Shown: positions 1 to 6,007, counted from the stretch's first letter. The stretch: 6,469 nucleotides of DNA from CAZYTO01 sp964650405 (GCA_964650405.1 CAZYTO010000302.1:1-6469); one strand, 5' to 3'. Numbers and translations: made by a program. Notes: a model not told the origin generated them from the sequence alone.

Positions 1-107
1 CCCGCCCAGCCGCCCCCGGTGACGACGAACTCGCCGCCTACGACCCAGTAGCGCGACGCCCGCAGTAAACGACCCCGCCCGGGCGCGTCCGATCCGCGCC
101 CGGGCAT
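1..107 (-). CDS. Possible 5' end of a leftward gene (partial, runs off left edge)
   Basis: On the minus strand an ATG at 107-105 opens a frame with no stop to the window edge, about 35 codons. The peptide begins MPGRGSDAPGRGR and continues with a more protein-like stretch, SRYWVVGGEF. Codon-position GC over 1-51 fits this frame best: the third position is nearly all G/C, the first intermediate and the second lowest. The two plus-strand frames that end nearby (stops at 49-51 and 66-68) fit less well. No clear ribosome binding site precedes the ATG, and a perfect GC hairpin (77-105) lies inside the first codons, which is odd for a start region. The family is not recognised. The alternative is the tail of a rightward gene ending at 68, followed by the hairpin as its terminator. 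Confidence 0.25.
   Translation of the reverse strand, partial: MPGRGSDAPGRGRLLRASRYWVVGGEFVVTGGGWA
77..105. repeat. Perfect 11-bp GC hairpin
   Basis: The left arm GCCCGGGCGCG (77-87) and right arm CGCGCCCGGGC (95-105) are exact reverse complements around a 7-nt loop. Every stem pair is G-C, so the fold would be very stable. There is no run of Ts on either side, so it is not a textbook intrinsic terminator. It could end transcription of a rightward gene stopping at 68, act on both strands, or be a chance structure in GC-rich DNA. Confidence 0.5.
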
Positions 108-185
108 TGCTTGAGTGTCCGCAACCCCTCCCCCTTCCTCTCGTACTCAACCCCCGCGTGGCATACCATCCGCGCGCGACAGCTC

Positions 186-213
186 GTCATCCCCTCGCAC
201 AGCGAGGAATGAC
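186..213. repeat. Short interrupted hairpin upstream of the CPBP gene
   Basis: GTCAT (186-190) pairs with ATGAC (209-213), and CCTCGC (193-198) pairs with GCGAGG (202-207) around the 3-nt loop ACA. A small internal loop (191-192 against 208) separates the two stems. It ends 15 nt before the ATG at 229. It looks like an intergenic palindrome of the GTCATTCC...GGAATGAC type common in many genomes. This, with the low-complexity peptide it would encode, argues against translation starting at the GTG at 115. Confidence 0.5.
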
Positions 214-228
214 CACCCCAGAAACTCC

Positions 229-3200
229 ATGCGCGAAAAACTGAACCGGAACGACTGGCTCTTTCTCGGCGTCTGCGTAGTGCTTGCGGCGGGCTCGCTC
301 TTCGTCGTCCTGAACTGGTTCTCGGCAGCGTTCCCGGAGGCCTCGCTCGACCTCAAGGTCGACCGGCAGTCCTCGCTCAAGGTCGTCGAGCCGCTGCTGG
401 CGGCGCAGAAGGTATCCACCGAGGGGCTCAAGCACACCATCACCTTCGACTCGGATGACGACTCGCGCATCTTCCTCGAGCGCAGCGTCGGGCTGAGCCA
501 GGAGAACGCCCTGGTCAAGCGCGGCGTGCATCTCTGGGCCTGGCATCACCGCTGGTTCAAGCCGCTGCAGGAAGAGGAGTGGCAGGCCGACGTCGCGCCG
601 ACCGGAGAGATCACCGGCTACGTCGATCACCTGCCGGAGGGCCTGGCCCTGCCGGACGTCGATGCCGCGGCGGCCCGCGGGCTGGCCGAAGGCTTCCTGC
701 GCAGCGTCCACGTCAACGTCGGGGACCTGCAGCTCGTGGAGAACAGCGAGCGCCAATTGCCGCACCGCATCCAGCGCATCTTCACCTGGGAGTCGCAGTC
801 GCTGCGGCCGGCCGGCGCGCCGTACCGCACCATCGTCACCGTCGACGGCAACCGCATCACCCGCTTCTCGCAGGGATTGAAAGTCCCCGACGCCTGGTCG
901 CGGCAGTACCGCGAGCTGCGCTCGAAGAACAGCCTGGCCGGCGGCATCGACACGGCCTTCCTGGCCCTGACCCTCATCTTCGCCCTGGTCGTCTTCATCC
1001 TGCGCCTGCGCCGGGCCGACGTGAGCATCCCCCACGGCCTCGGCATCGGCGCCGTGACCATGGTCCTGGTCATCGGCAACGCCCTCAACTCCTTCTCCGC
1101 CACCCTGGCCGGCTACGACACCACCACGTCCTACCCGGCCTTCCTGGCCCAGTACGTGACCCTGGGGATGTTCCTGCCGGCCTTCGGATCGGCCATGTTC
1201 CTCATCGTCCTCAGCGGCGCCGGCGAAGTGCTCTTCCGCGAGCGGATGCCGCAGCACATCGCCATCCCGCGCATCTGGACGCTCCGCGCCCTGACCTCGA
1301 AGAAAGTCTTCCGCTCCTTCGTCCTGGGCTATTCGCTGGTGGCGTTCTTCCTCGCCTACCAGGTGGCCTTCTATCTCATCGCCGGCAGGTTCGGCGCGTG
1401 GGCGCCCGCCGAAGTGCCGTACGACGACGTGATGCTCAGCTCGCGGTTCCCATGGGTGGCGGTGCTCTTCGCCGGCTTCTTCCCGGCTCTGAGCGAAGAG
1501 TTCATGTCCCGCGCCTTCAGCATCCCGTTCTTCGAGAAGATCTTCCGCTCGCGGATCGCGGCCATCGTCGTGGCCGGCTTCATCTGGGGCTTCGGCCACG
1601 CCACCTATCCCAACCAGCCGTTCTACATCCGCGGCGTGGAAGTCGGCCTGGCCGGCGTACTGCTCGGCTTCCTCCTGTTCCGCTTCGGATTGCTGCCGCT
1701 GCTCATCTGGCACTACACGGTCGATGCGCTCTACACGGCCCTGCTCCTCTTCCGCTCCGGCAACCGCTACTACGTCGTCTCGGCGGCGCTGGCCAGTCTC
1801 GTCTTCGCCGTCCCCATGGTCCTGTCGATCGTGGCCTACATCCGCAACAAGGGCTTCATCCCGGATGACGATCTGACCAACGCCACGTTGCCAACGTCCA
1901 CTGCCGCGGCGGCCGCGGCCGAGCAGGAGCCGGTCGTCCTGCCGGAACCGATCCACGTATCCCGCTGGCGCCTTGTGGCGTGCGTCGTGGCGCTGGCCGT
2001 CGCGCTCGGGCTGGCCGTCGCGGCGCCGCAGGGGCTGGAGGAGGTCATCGACTACCGCATCACCCGGGAGCAGGCCATCGACCTGGCCATGGGCTGGCTC
2101 GCGAGCACGCAGCACGCCCAGCCGCTGGAGAAGCGCTTCGCCTTCACCGATGAAGGCTTCCGGTCCTGGGAGTACGCCGCACCGACGGAAGACGGAGGCT
2201 CGCCGGGCGGCTTCGACTCCATCGCCGCGCAGTACATGGCCCGTCACGGCATGCCGGTGCGCGACATCATCGCCGTGATGCGGCAGCGGGTGCGGGCGGC
2301 CACGTTCCTCGTGCGCACGTACACGCCGATGCAGAAGCGCGAGTACCGGATCGAAGTCGACCCGCGCACGTCAAAGGTCATCGGCTACCACCGCCTGCAG
2401 GACGAGAAGATGCCCGGCCCGCGGCTCGAACAGCCCCAGGCCCTGGCCCTGGCCCTGGCGGCCTTCCCCGCGTACGGCTACGACCCGAAAGGCTTCGAGG
2501 TGAAGGAGGCGCTGAACTTCCAGCAGCCGGGGCGCCGGGACTGGCTCTTTCACTTCCAGGAGACGAAGCCGCTGGTGGCCGAGGCTTGGCGCCGGGTCAG
2601 CGTGCGCGTGACGGGCAGCGAGGTGGCGCAGTTCTCCACGACGGTGAAGATCCCCGACGCCGAGTACCGGCAGGAGTCGGAGTCGGAAAAGACGCTGCTG
2701 AACGTGGCCCTGATGATCGCGAACCTGCTCGGTGTGCTGTCGATCTTCGCCCTCCTCATCGCCGGCCTCATCGTGGCCACCCGCAAGGGACACTTCCCGT
2801 GGAAGCCAGCGCTTCGCTGGACCGCCGCCCTCTCGATCATCCCCATCGCCGACGCGGCGCTGCGCTTCCGGGAGGCGCAGTCGCACTACGACACGACGGT
2901 GCAGTGGCAGACGTTCCTCACCGGCGACCTCACCGGCACCGGCATCCGCCTCGGCGGAGAGCTGGGCATCGTCTTCCTCTCGCTCGTCGGCCTGCTGCTG
3001 GCCTTCCCCTTCGCGCAGAAGCTGGGGAGCCGCGAGTCGCGGGCACGCTTCGGCCGCAGCGCCGCCGTCGCCGCGCTCACGGCGGTGGCCGTCCTCGTTG
3101 GACGCCACGAGCTGATCCAGTTTCTGCAAACGCTCTGGCCGCAGGTCACACCCTTGCGCCTCAACGTGCCGCCGTTCGTGGCCATCCCCGTGCCGGCGTT

Positions 3201-3663
3201 CTTCACCATCGGCAATGCCTTGCTGCGGGCGGTCGAGCTCTCCGGCGCGGTGGCCCTCTTCTGGATGGCCGTCGCGCCGTTCCAGAGGCGCGTCCCGTGG
3301 GTCCCGGCGGCGATCACGATCGTGGCGTTGTTTTTCTCGCAGCTCGACCGCGATGCCACGGTCCGGCAGATGCCGCTCATGCTGCTCGACGCGTTGACCA
3401 TGGCCGTGGTGGTCTGGCTCGTGGCGCGCTACATCCTGCGAGACAACCTGCTGGCCTGGCCCCTCACCGCCGCGCTGCTCTTCCTGCTGCAGGACGGGGT
3501 TGGGATGCTGGCCAATCACCGCCCCGACCTGACGGCGAACGCGGTCGCGACGCTGGGCGCCGCGACCGCGCTGTTGTTATGGATCGTGTTGCCGGGTGCT
3601 ACTGCACGCAGCCATGAGCCGAGTTCGACCACTCCGGCTGATAGCCATAGCCCCCCGAGATGA
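229..3663 (+). CDS. Tandemly duplicated CPBP-family intramembrane protease with PepSY-like domains
   Basis: A very large polytopic membrane protein, 1144 aa from the ATG at 229. An in-frame GTG at 115 would add 38 Ser/Pro/Arg-rich residues that overlap a hairpin, so 229 is preferred, although neither start has a clear ribosome binding site. Numbering below is from the GTG. A first membrane segment (about 48-69) leads to an extracytoplasmic PepSY-like domain (about 75-272), then several helices and a CPBP (CAAX protease/bacteriocin-processing) domain. This has EExxxR at E461-E462-R466, H495 in WGFGH, and HxxxD at H533/D537, the family's expected catalytic and metal-binding set. An alanine-rich linker (about 590-605) joins a second unit: a helix at 618-636, a second PepSY-like domain (645-855) and further helices to about 1160. 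The second unit repeats the layout (KVPD 256-259 against KIPD 845-848; YDTT 334-337 against 925-928) but lacks the protease motifs. Expected role: proteolysis in the membrane; substrate unknown. The last 21 residues overlap the opposite gene. Confidence 0.85.
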   Translation: MREKLNRNDWLFLGVCVVLAAGSLFVVLNWFSAAFPEASLDLKVDRQSSLKVVEPLLAAQKVSTEGLKHTITFDSDDDSRIFLERSVGLSQENALVKRGVHLWAWHHRWFKPLQEEEWQADVAPTGEITGYVDHLPEGLALPDVDAAAARGLAEGFLRSVHVNVGDLQLVENSERQLPHRIQRIFTWESQSLRPAGAPYRTIVTVDGNRITRFSQGLKVPDAWSRQYRELRSKNSLAGGIDTAFLALTLIFALVVFILRLRRADVSIPHGLGIGAVTMVLVIGNALNSFSATLAGYDTTTSYPAFLAQYVTLGMFLPAFGSAMFLIVLSGAGEVLFRERMPQHIAIPRIWTLRALTSKKVFRSFVLGYSLVAFFLAYQVAFYLIAGRFGAWAPAEVPYDDVMLSSRFPWVAVLFAGFFPALSEEFMSRAFSIPFFEKIFRSRIAAIVVAGFIWGFGHATYPNQPFYIRGVEVGLAGVLLGFLLFRFGLLPLLIWHYTVDALYTALLLFRSGNRYYVVSAALASLVFAVPMVLSIVAYIRNKGFIPDDDLTNATLPTSTAAAAAAEQEPVVLPEPIHVSRWRLVACVVALAVALGLAVAAPQGLEEVIDYRITREQAIDLAMGWLASTQHAQPLEKRFAFTDEGFRSWEYAAPTEDGGSPGGFDSIAAQYMARHGMPVRDIIAVMRQRVRAATFLVRTYTPMQKREYRIEVDPRTSKVIGYHRLQDEKMPGPRLEQPQALALALAAFPAYGYDPKGFEVKEALNFQQPGRRDWLFHFQETKPLVAEAWRRVSVRVTGSEVAQFSTTVKIPDAEYRQESESEKTLLNVALMIANLLGVLSIFALLIAGLIVATRKGHFPWKPALRWTAALSIIPIADAALRFREAQSHYDTTVQWQTFLTGDLTGTGIRLGGELGIVFLSLVGLLLAFPFAQKLGSRESRARFGRSAAVAALTAVAVLVGRHELIQFLQTLWPQVTPLRLNVPPFVAIPVPAFFTIGNALLRAVELSGAVALFWMAVAPFQRRVPWVPAAITIVALFFSQLDRDATVRQMPLMLLDALTMAVVVWLVARYILRDNLLAWPLTAALLFLLQDGVGMLANHRPDLTANAVATLGAATALLLWIVLPGATARSHEPSSTTPADSHSPPR

Positions 3664-4576
3664 AGAGGCCCGTCCAGGCGCATTTGTCGTCGGCTTCGTT
3701 GCCTGAGCTGTCCCACCAGCCCGTGCCGAGCGGATCGGTGACCGCTTCGCGGGTCTCGTGGACGGTGAAGTGCTCGAAGTTCTGGGCAACCGTCCAGCCG
3801 CTCCACTGGCAGCCGCTGCAGCTCGGGTACGGCTCGATGGCGTACTTGATGCTGCCGTTGTTCGAGTGATACGCGCAATAGGCCAGGCCCGGGCCGCCGC
3901 ACGACGTGGAAATGCCGCTGGACGAGTAGACGAGCTTGGTCGTGCCGGGGACGTACTTCGGCAGGAAGACCTCGTAGATCGTGCTGCCGTTGGCCGAGCC
4001 GTGGCCGGAGAGGTAGCGGTTCACTTCCGAGCGGACGGTCGAGTCGGTGACGTCGCCGTTCGAGGGCAGGGCATTGGTCGTGTCGAACCAGTCGGCCTGC
4101 GAGCCAGCCAGGTTCGAAGTGTTGATGTTCCCGGTCGTGTCGTAATACTGCGTGAGCATCGAGTAGTGGCTCGACGTGCCGAGCTGGTTGCGGAAGGCCT
4201 GGATGTTCTGCGCGGTGGTGTTGTCCGAGCCGCCGCTGGCCCACGTCGGACCCCAGAAGATCAGCACGACTTTGGCCGTGTTGATGACGTCACCGTTGTG
4301 ATAGGTGAGGTTCACCGCTTCCGGCGTGATCACGCGGTACGCGTCACTGGCTATCGGCCGCGGGGCGGTGTTCTGCGCCGTGATCTCGTCGATCTCGTCG
4401 ATCATCAGGACCTGGCGGTTCGAGCCGTCGGGGTTGATGGGGAAGTGACGGCCGACGCTGGCGGACTGGTCATCGGCCTGGTCCGCACGATCGGCACGGA
4501 CGGACTTGCCGTCGTTCTGGGCGAACGCGGCACCGGCAAGGGAGAGGGCAAACAGCACTGCAAGAGATTTCTTCAA
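3599..4576 (-). CDS. Secreted EXORDIUM/phosphate-induced-like protein with HExxEAxTDP motif
   Basis: 325 aa from a TTG start at 4576-4574, chosen because GAGGAGG lies 7 nt upstream and the peptide then begins with a clean signal sequence, MKKSLAVLFALSLAGAAFA, with cleavage expected after A19. The frame stays open upstream to an ATG at 4696, but that would bury the signal peptide. A polar pro-region (20-80) is followed by a domain with VVLIFWGPTW (103-112), YYDTTGNI (144-151), CGGPGLAYCAYH (226-237), IKYAIEPYPSC (243-253), HETREAVTDP (273-282), GWWD (286-289), DKCAW (297-301) and EWSN (315-318). This order matches bacterial relatives of plant EXORDIUM/PHI-1 proteins. HExxE followed by TDP looks like a zinc-protease-type site, but activity is inferred. 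Six cysteines (226, 234, 253, 256, 299, 323) in the exported part could form disulfides. The substrate is unknown. It converges on the CPBP gene with a 65-bp overlap. Confidence 0.8.
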   Translation of the reverse strand: MKKSLAVLFALSLAGAAFAQNDGKSVRADRADQADDQSASVGRHFPINPDGSNRQVLMIDEIDEITAQNTAPRPIASDAYRVITPEAVNLTYHNGDVINTAKVVLIFWGPTWASGGSDNTTAQNIQAFRNQLGTSSHYSMLTQYYDTTGNINTSNLAGSQADWFDTTNALPSNGDVTDSTVRSEVNRYLSGHGSANGSTIYEVFLPKYVPGTTKLVYSSSGISTSCGGPGLAYCAYHSNNGSIKYAIEPYPSCSGCQWSGWTVAQNFEHFTVHETREAVTDPLGTGWWDSSGNEADDKCAWTGLFISGGYGYQPEWSNSAHGCVQ

Positions 4577-4583
4577 GCCTTTT

Positions 4584-4590
4584 CCTCCTC
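4584..4590 (-). promoter_or_regulatory. Shine-Dalgarno site fixing a TTG start
   Basis: On the minus strand GAGGAGG sits 7 nt before TTG (4576-4574). It is the strongest ribosome binding site in the window serving a recognised gene, and it decides the start of the secreted protein against the ATG 120 nt further upstream. Confidence 0.75.
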
Positions 4591-4642
4591 GAACGATGAT
4601 TCGATTTGACCGGGCAAGCAGAGCAAGGCGGCGGCCAATACC

Positions 4643-4673
4643 CTTACTTCCGTAAATCAAGCACTTACGTAAG
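4643..4673. promoter_or_regulatory. Paired TTAC/GTAA palindromes, candidate operator
   Basis: Two inverted repeats share the same half-sites: TTAC-TTCC-GTAA (4644-4655) and the perfect 10-bp palindrome CTTACGTAAG (4664-4673). Their centres are 19 bp apart, close to two helical turns. This arrangement is typical of operators bound by dimeric helix-turn-helix regulators such as the TetR family. They lie in the divergent region, about 90 bp upstream of the TTG start on one side and about 95 bp from the ATG at 4767 on the other. No regulator gene is in the window, so the protein that binds is unknown. Confidence 0.4.
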
Positions 4674-4720
4674 GAGGTGGTCAGGAAGGAGACCATCTGG
4701 CATCAAATGACGGGTAATTT

Positions 4721-4739
4721 GTTGAGCCAACTGCTCAAC
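4721..4739. promoter_or_regulatory. 7-bp perfect inverted repeat, candidate operator for the DUF4442 gene
   Basis: GTTGAGC (4721-4727) and GCTCAAC (4733-4739) are exact reverse complements separated by 5 nt. The repeat covers the place where the -35 element for the -10 box at 4753-4758 should lie, so a bound protein would be expected to block RNA polymerase. It could also fold as a hairpin in a longer transcript. Confidence 0.4.
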
Positions 4740-4752
4740 GACTGACCCGCCC

Positions 4753-4758
4753 TACAAT
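4753..4758 (+). promoter_or_regulatory. -10 box for a leaderless or near-leaderless transcript
   Basis: TACAAT matches TATAAT at five of six positions and ends 8 nt before the ATG at 4767. Transcription would normally start about 7 nt downstream, at or within two bases of that ATG. No Shine-Dalgarno sequence lies between the box and the ATG, which fits leaderless translation. The -35 region is weak (best candidate CTGCTC at 4731-4736, 16-nt spacer). Confidence 0.45.
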
Positions 4759-4766
4759 GCCGAACC

Positions 4767-5240
4767 ATGCCTGAATCCGCAGCCACACGCTGGATGCGCT
4801 GGAAGATGAACCTCTTTCCTGCCTACCGCGGCGTCGGCGCCCGCGTCGACTACATCGCCTCCGACTTCCGCGAAGTCCGCATCCACCTCCCCCTGAACTG
4901 GCGCACCCGCAACTACGTCGGGACGATCTTCGGCGGGAGTCTCTACGGCGCGGCCGATCCCGTGTACATGATCATGCTACTGAAGATCCTCGGGCCCGGC
5001 TACATCGTCTGGGACAAGGCCGCCACCATCCGCTTCCGCAAACCCGGCCGCGGCACGCTCTACGCCACCTTCCGCATCGACGACGCCGAGGTCGAGGCCA
5101 TCCGCGTTGCCACCGCGGCCGGCGACCCCGTCGACCGCACCTACACCGTCTCCCTGACCGACCGCGAAGGCGTCCCGCATGCGGATGTGGAGAAGGTGAT
5201 CTACATCCGGCGGAAGGAACCGCGCGTAGAGAAGTCCTGA
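4767..5240 (+). CDS. DUF4442 domain protein, hotdog-fold thioesterase-like
   Basis: 157 aa, a usual length for DUF4442 proteins, which adopt the hotdog fold of acyl-CoA thioesterases. The recognisable core is NYVGTIFGGSLYGAADP (49-65), corresponding to the central hotdog helix, followed by strands YIVWDKAATIRFRKPGRG (79-96) and LYATFRI (98-104). The last third, with TYTVSLTDREG (125-135) and VEKVIYIRRK (141-150), completes the sheet. There is no signal peptide or membrane helix, so it is expected to be cytoplasmic. Hydrolysis of an acyl thioester is the likely activity, but the catalytic residue and substrate cannot be fixed from sequence. The ATG is supported by the -10 box directly upstream and the absence of a ribosome binding site. 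The SRPBCC gene follows 22 bp downstream and is probably co-transcribed. Confidence 0.8.
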   Translation: MPESAATRWMRWKMNLFPAYRGVGARVDYIASDFREVRIHLPLNWRTRNYVGTIFGGSLYGAADPVYMIMLLKILGPGYIVWDKAATIRFRKPGRGTLYATFRIDDAEVEAIRVATAAGDPVDRTYTVSLTDREGVPHADVEKVIYIRRKEPRVEKS

Positions 5241-5255
5241 GTGCTGAGTGCTGAG
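5234..5255. repeat. Tandem heptamers GTGCTGA at the DUF4442/SRPBCC junction
   Basis: GTCCTGA (5234-5240), GTGCTGA (5241-5247) and GTGCTGA (5248-5254) run head to tail. The first copy contains the DUF4442 stop codon. Because seven is not a multiple of three, the TGAs at 5238, 5245 and 5252 fall in all three frames and stop any rightward translation. The last copy merges into the TGAGG ribosome binding site of the next gene. Confidence 0.6.
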
Positions 5256-5262
5256 GCCACCC

Positions 5263-5754
5263 ATGTTCAACGACTACCACTTCATCACCCACTGGCGTCT
5301 GCGCGGTACGGTCGCGGAGATCCTGGAGGTCCTCGGCAACGCGGATGATCTGCCGCGGTGGTGGCCGAGCGTCTACCTCGAGGTCACGACGCGCGGAGAC
5401 CTCGTGGAGCTGTACACGAAGGGGTGGCTGCCGTACACGCTGCGCTGGAGCTTCCGGGTGACGGAGCGGAAGCCGGACGGCTTCATCATCGAAGCGCTGG
5501 GCGACTTCGTCGGGCGAGGGGAGTGGACGCTCATGCAGGACGGCGACTTCGCCGACATCGTGTATGACTGGCGGATACGGGCCGAGAAGCCGCTGCTGCG
5601 CCTCCTCTCCCCGCTCCTGAAGCCGATCTTCGCCGCCAACCACCGCTGGGCCATGGCCCGTGGGGAGGAGAGCCTGCGCATCGAGCTGGCCCGCCGGCAT
5701 GGGGAGGCGGTGCCGGCGCCACCCCCGCCGACGTTTGTGCGGAAGAAGCTCTAA
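5263..5754 (+). CDS. SRPBCC family (START/polyketide-cyclase-like) protein
   Basis: 163 aa. The ATG at 5263 is preferred over an in-frame GTG at 5248 because TGAGG (5252-5256) sits 6 nt upstream of it, and the GTG lies inside a tandem repeat. The N-terminal strand and helix YHFITHWRLRGTVAEILEVL (5-24) followed by PRWWPSVYLEV (31-41) is the usual opening of SRPBCC proteins, which fold as a deep hydrophobic pocket for lipids or other small ligands. Alternating strands follow (WLPYTLRWSFRVTE 55-68; GFIIEALGDF 73-82; GEWTLMQDGDFADIVYDWRI 86-105), with a long C-terminal helix (about 110-147) that normally caps the pocket. The proline-rich tail (151-156) is probably disordered. No signal peptide is seen, so it is likely cytoplasmic. 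With the DUF4442 gene just upstream, a joint role with a lipid or acyl compound is plausible but inferred. Ligand unknown. Confidence 0.8.
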   Translation: MFNDYHFITHWRLRGTVAEILEVLGNADDLPRWWPSVYLEVTTRGDLVELYTKGWLPYTLRWSFRVTERKPDGFIIEALGDFVGRGEWTLMQDGDFADIVYDWRIRAEKPLLRLLSPLLKPIFAANHRWAMARGEESLRIELARRHGEAVPAPPPPTFVRKKL

Positions 5755-5811
5755 GTGGCGTGTGCCGAAAAGAGCGTCCATGAGGAAGGCACAGGCGCGT
5801 TGGCGGTTCAA

Positions 5812-5911
5812 TGGAGGACGGACAATCCTGTCCGTCAAGCCCTGACATCTCGCGCCAACGCCGACCTTGGGGTACGCGCTCGGGGGGACGGACAGGATTG
5901 TCCGTCCTCCA
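5812..5911. repeat. REPIN-like element: two inverted copies of a nested palindrome
   Basis: Two 25-bp arms (5812-5836 and 5887-5911) are perfect reverse complements separated by 50 bp. Each arm is itself a hairpin: GACGGACA and TGTCCGTC are exact complements around a 4-nt loop (5817-5824/5829-5836 on the left, 5887-5894/5899-5906 on the right). The loops are ATCC on the left and GGAT on the right. A short palindrome paired with an inverted copy across a small spacer is the layout of REPIN/BIME elements, non-autonomous repeats moved by RAYT-type enzymes. No such enzyme is in this window. The position directly after a gene pair suits such elements, which may also stabilise or end the upstream mRNA. 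Confidence 0.65.
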
Positions 5912-5958
5912 CAACCCGCGGCCGTGTGCGTCATCACACCGCTTCGTGACTCCCCTTT

Positions 5959-5970
5959 CTGCCGCGGCAG
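5959..5970. repeat. 12-bp perfect palindrome
   Basis: CTGCCGCGGCAG reads the same on both strands. With no loop and no T tract it is a poor terminator. It could be a protein-binding site ahead of the last gene or chance in GC-rich DNA. Confidence 0.3.
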
Positions 5971-6007
5971 GATAGGATCGGGCAGAATCGTCCGGCTTTG
6001 GTCCTTA

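Noticed and set aside
187..2247. Very long minus-strand open frame (686 codons) opposite the protease gene
   Set aside because: It is the shadow of a GC-rich gene. Its peptide is a run of Arg, Gly, Glu, Asp, Gln and Ala with no domain, whereas the plus-strand product has membrane helices and protease motifs.
2440..2457. Three tandem GCCCTG hexamers
   Set aside because: They encode an Ala-Leu helix segment inside the protease and are explained by codon bias.
3758..4609. Plus-strand open frame of 283 codons opposite the secreted-protein gene
   Set aside because: The minus strand there has a signal peptide, a strong ribosome binding site and family motifs. The plus-strand product is Arg/Val/Gly-rich with no recognisable domain.
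4577..4696. Upstream ATG at 4696 as the start of the secreted protein
   Set aside because: It would put 40 basic residues ahead of a clean signal peptide and ignore the strong ribosome binding site before the TTG at 4576.
4707..4745. Mini-frame of 12 codons (MTGNLLSQLLND) ahead of the DUF4442 gene, a possible leader peptide
   Set aside because: The nearest Shine-Dalgarno (4686-4691) is about 15 nt away, too far. The likely transcript start lies downstream of this frame, so it would not be transcribed from that promoter.
5797..5861. Second inverted repeat (GCGTTGGCG and CGCCAACGC) around the left arm of the REPIN-like element
   Set aside because: It is a single 9-bp match in GC-rich DNA that crosses the element boundary, most likely coincidental.
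5924..5939. GTGTG/CACAC stem as a terminator
   Set aside because: The stem is only 5 bp and is not followed by a T run.
5755..5949. Short open frame right after the SRPBCC stop
   Set aside because: It is composed mainly of the inverted-repeat arms, has no ribosome binding site and shows no codon bias.
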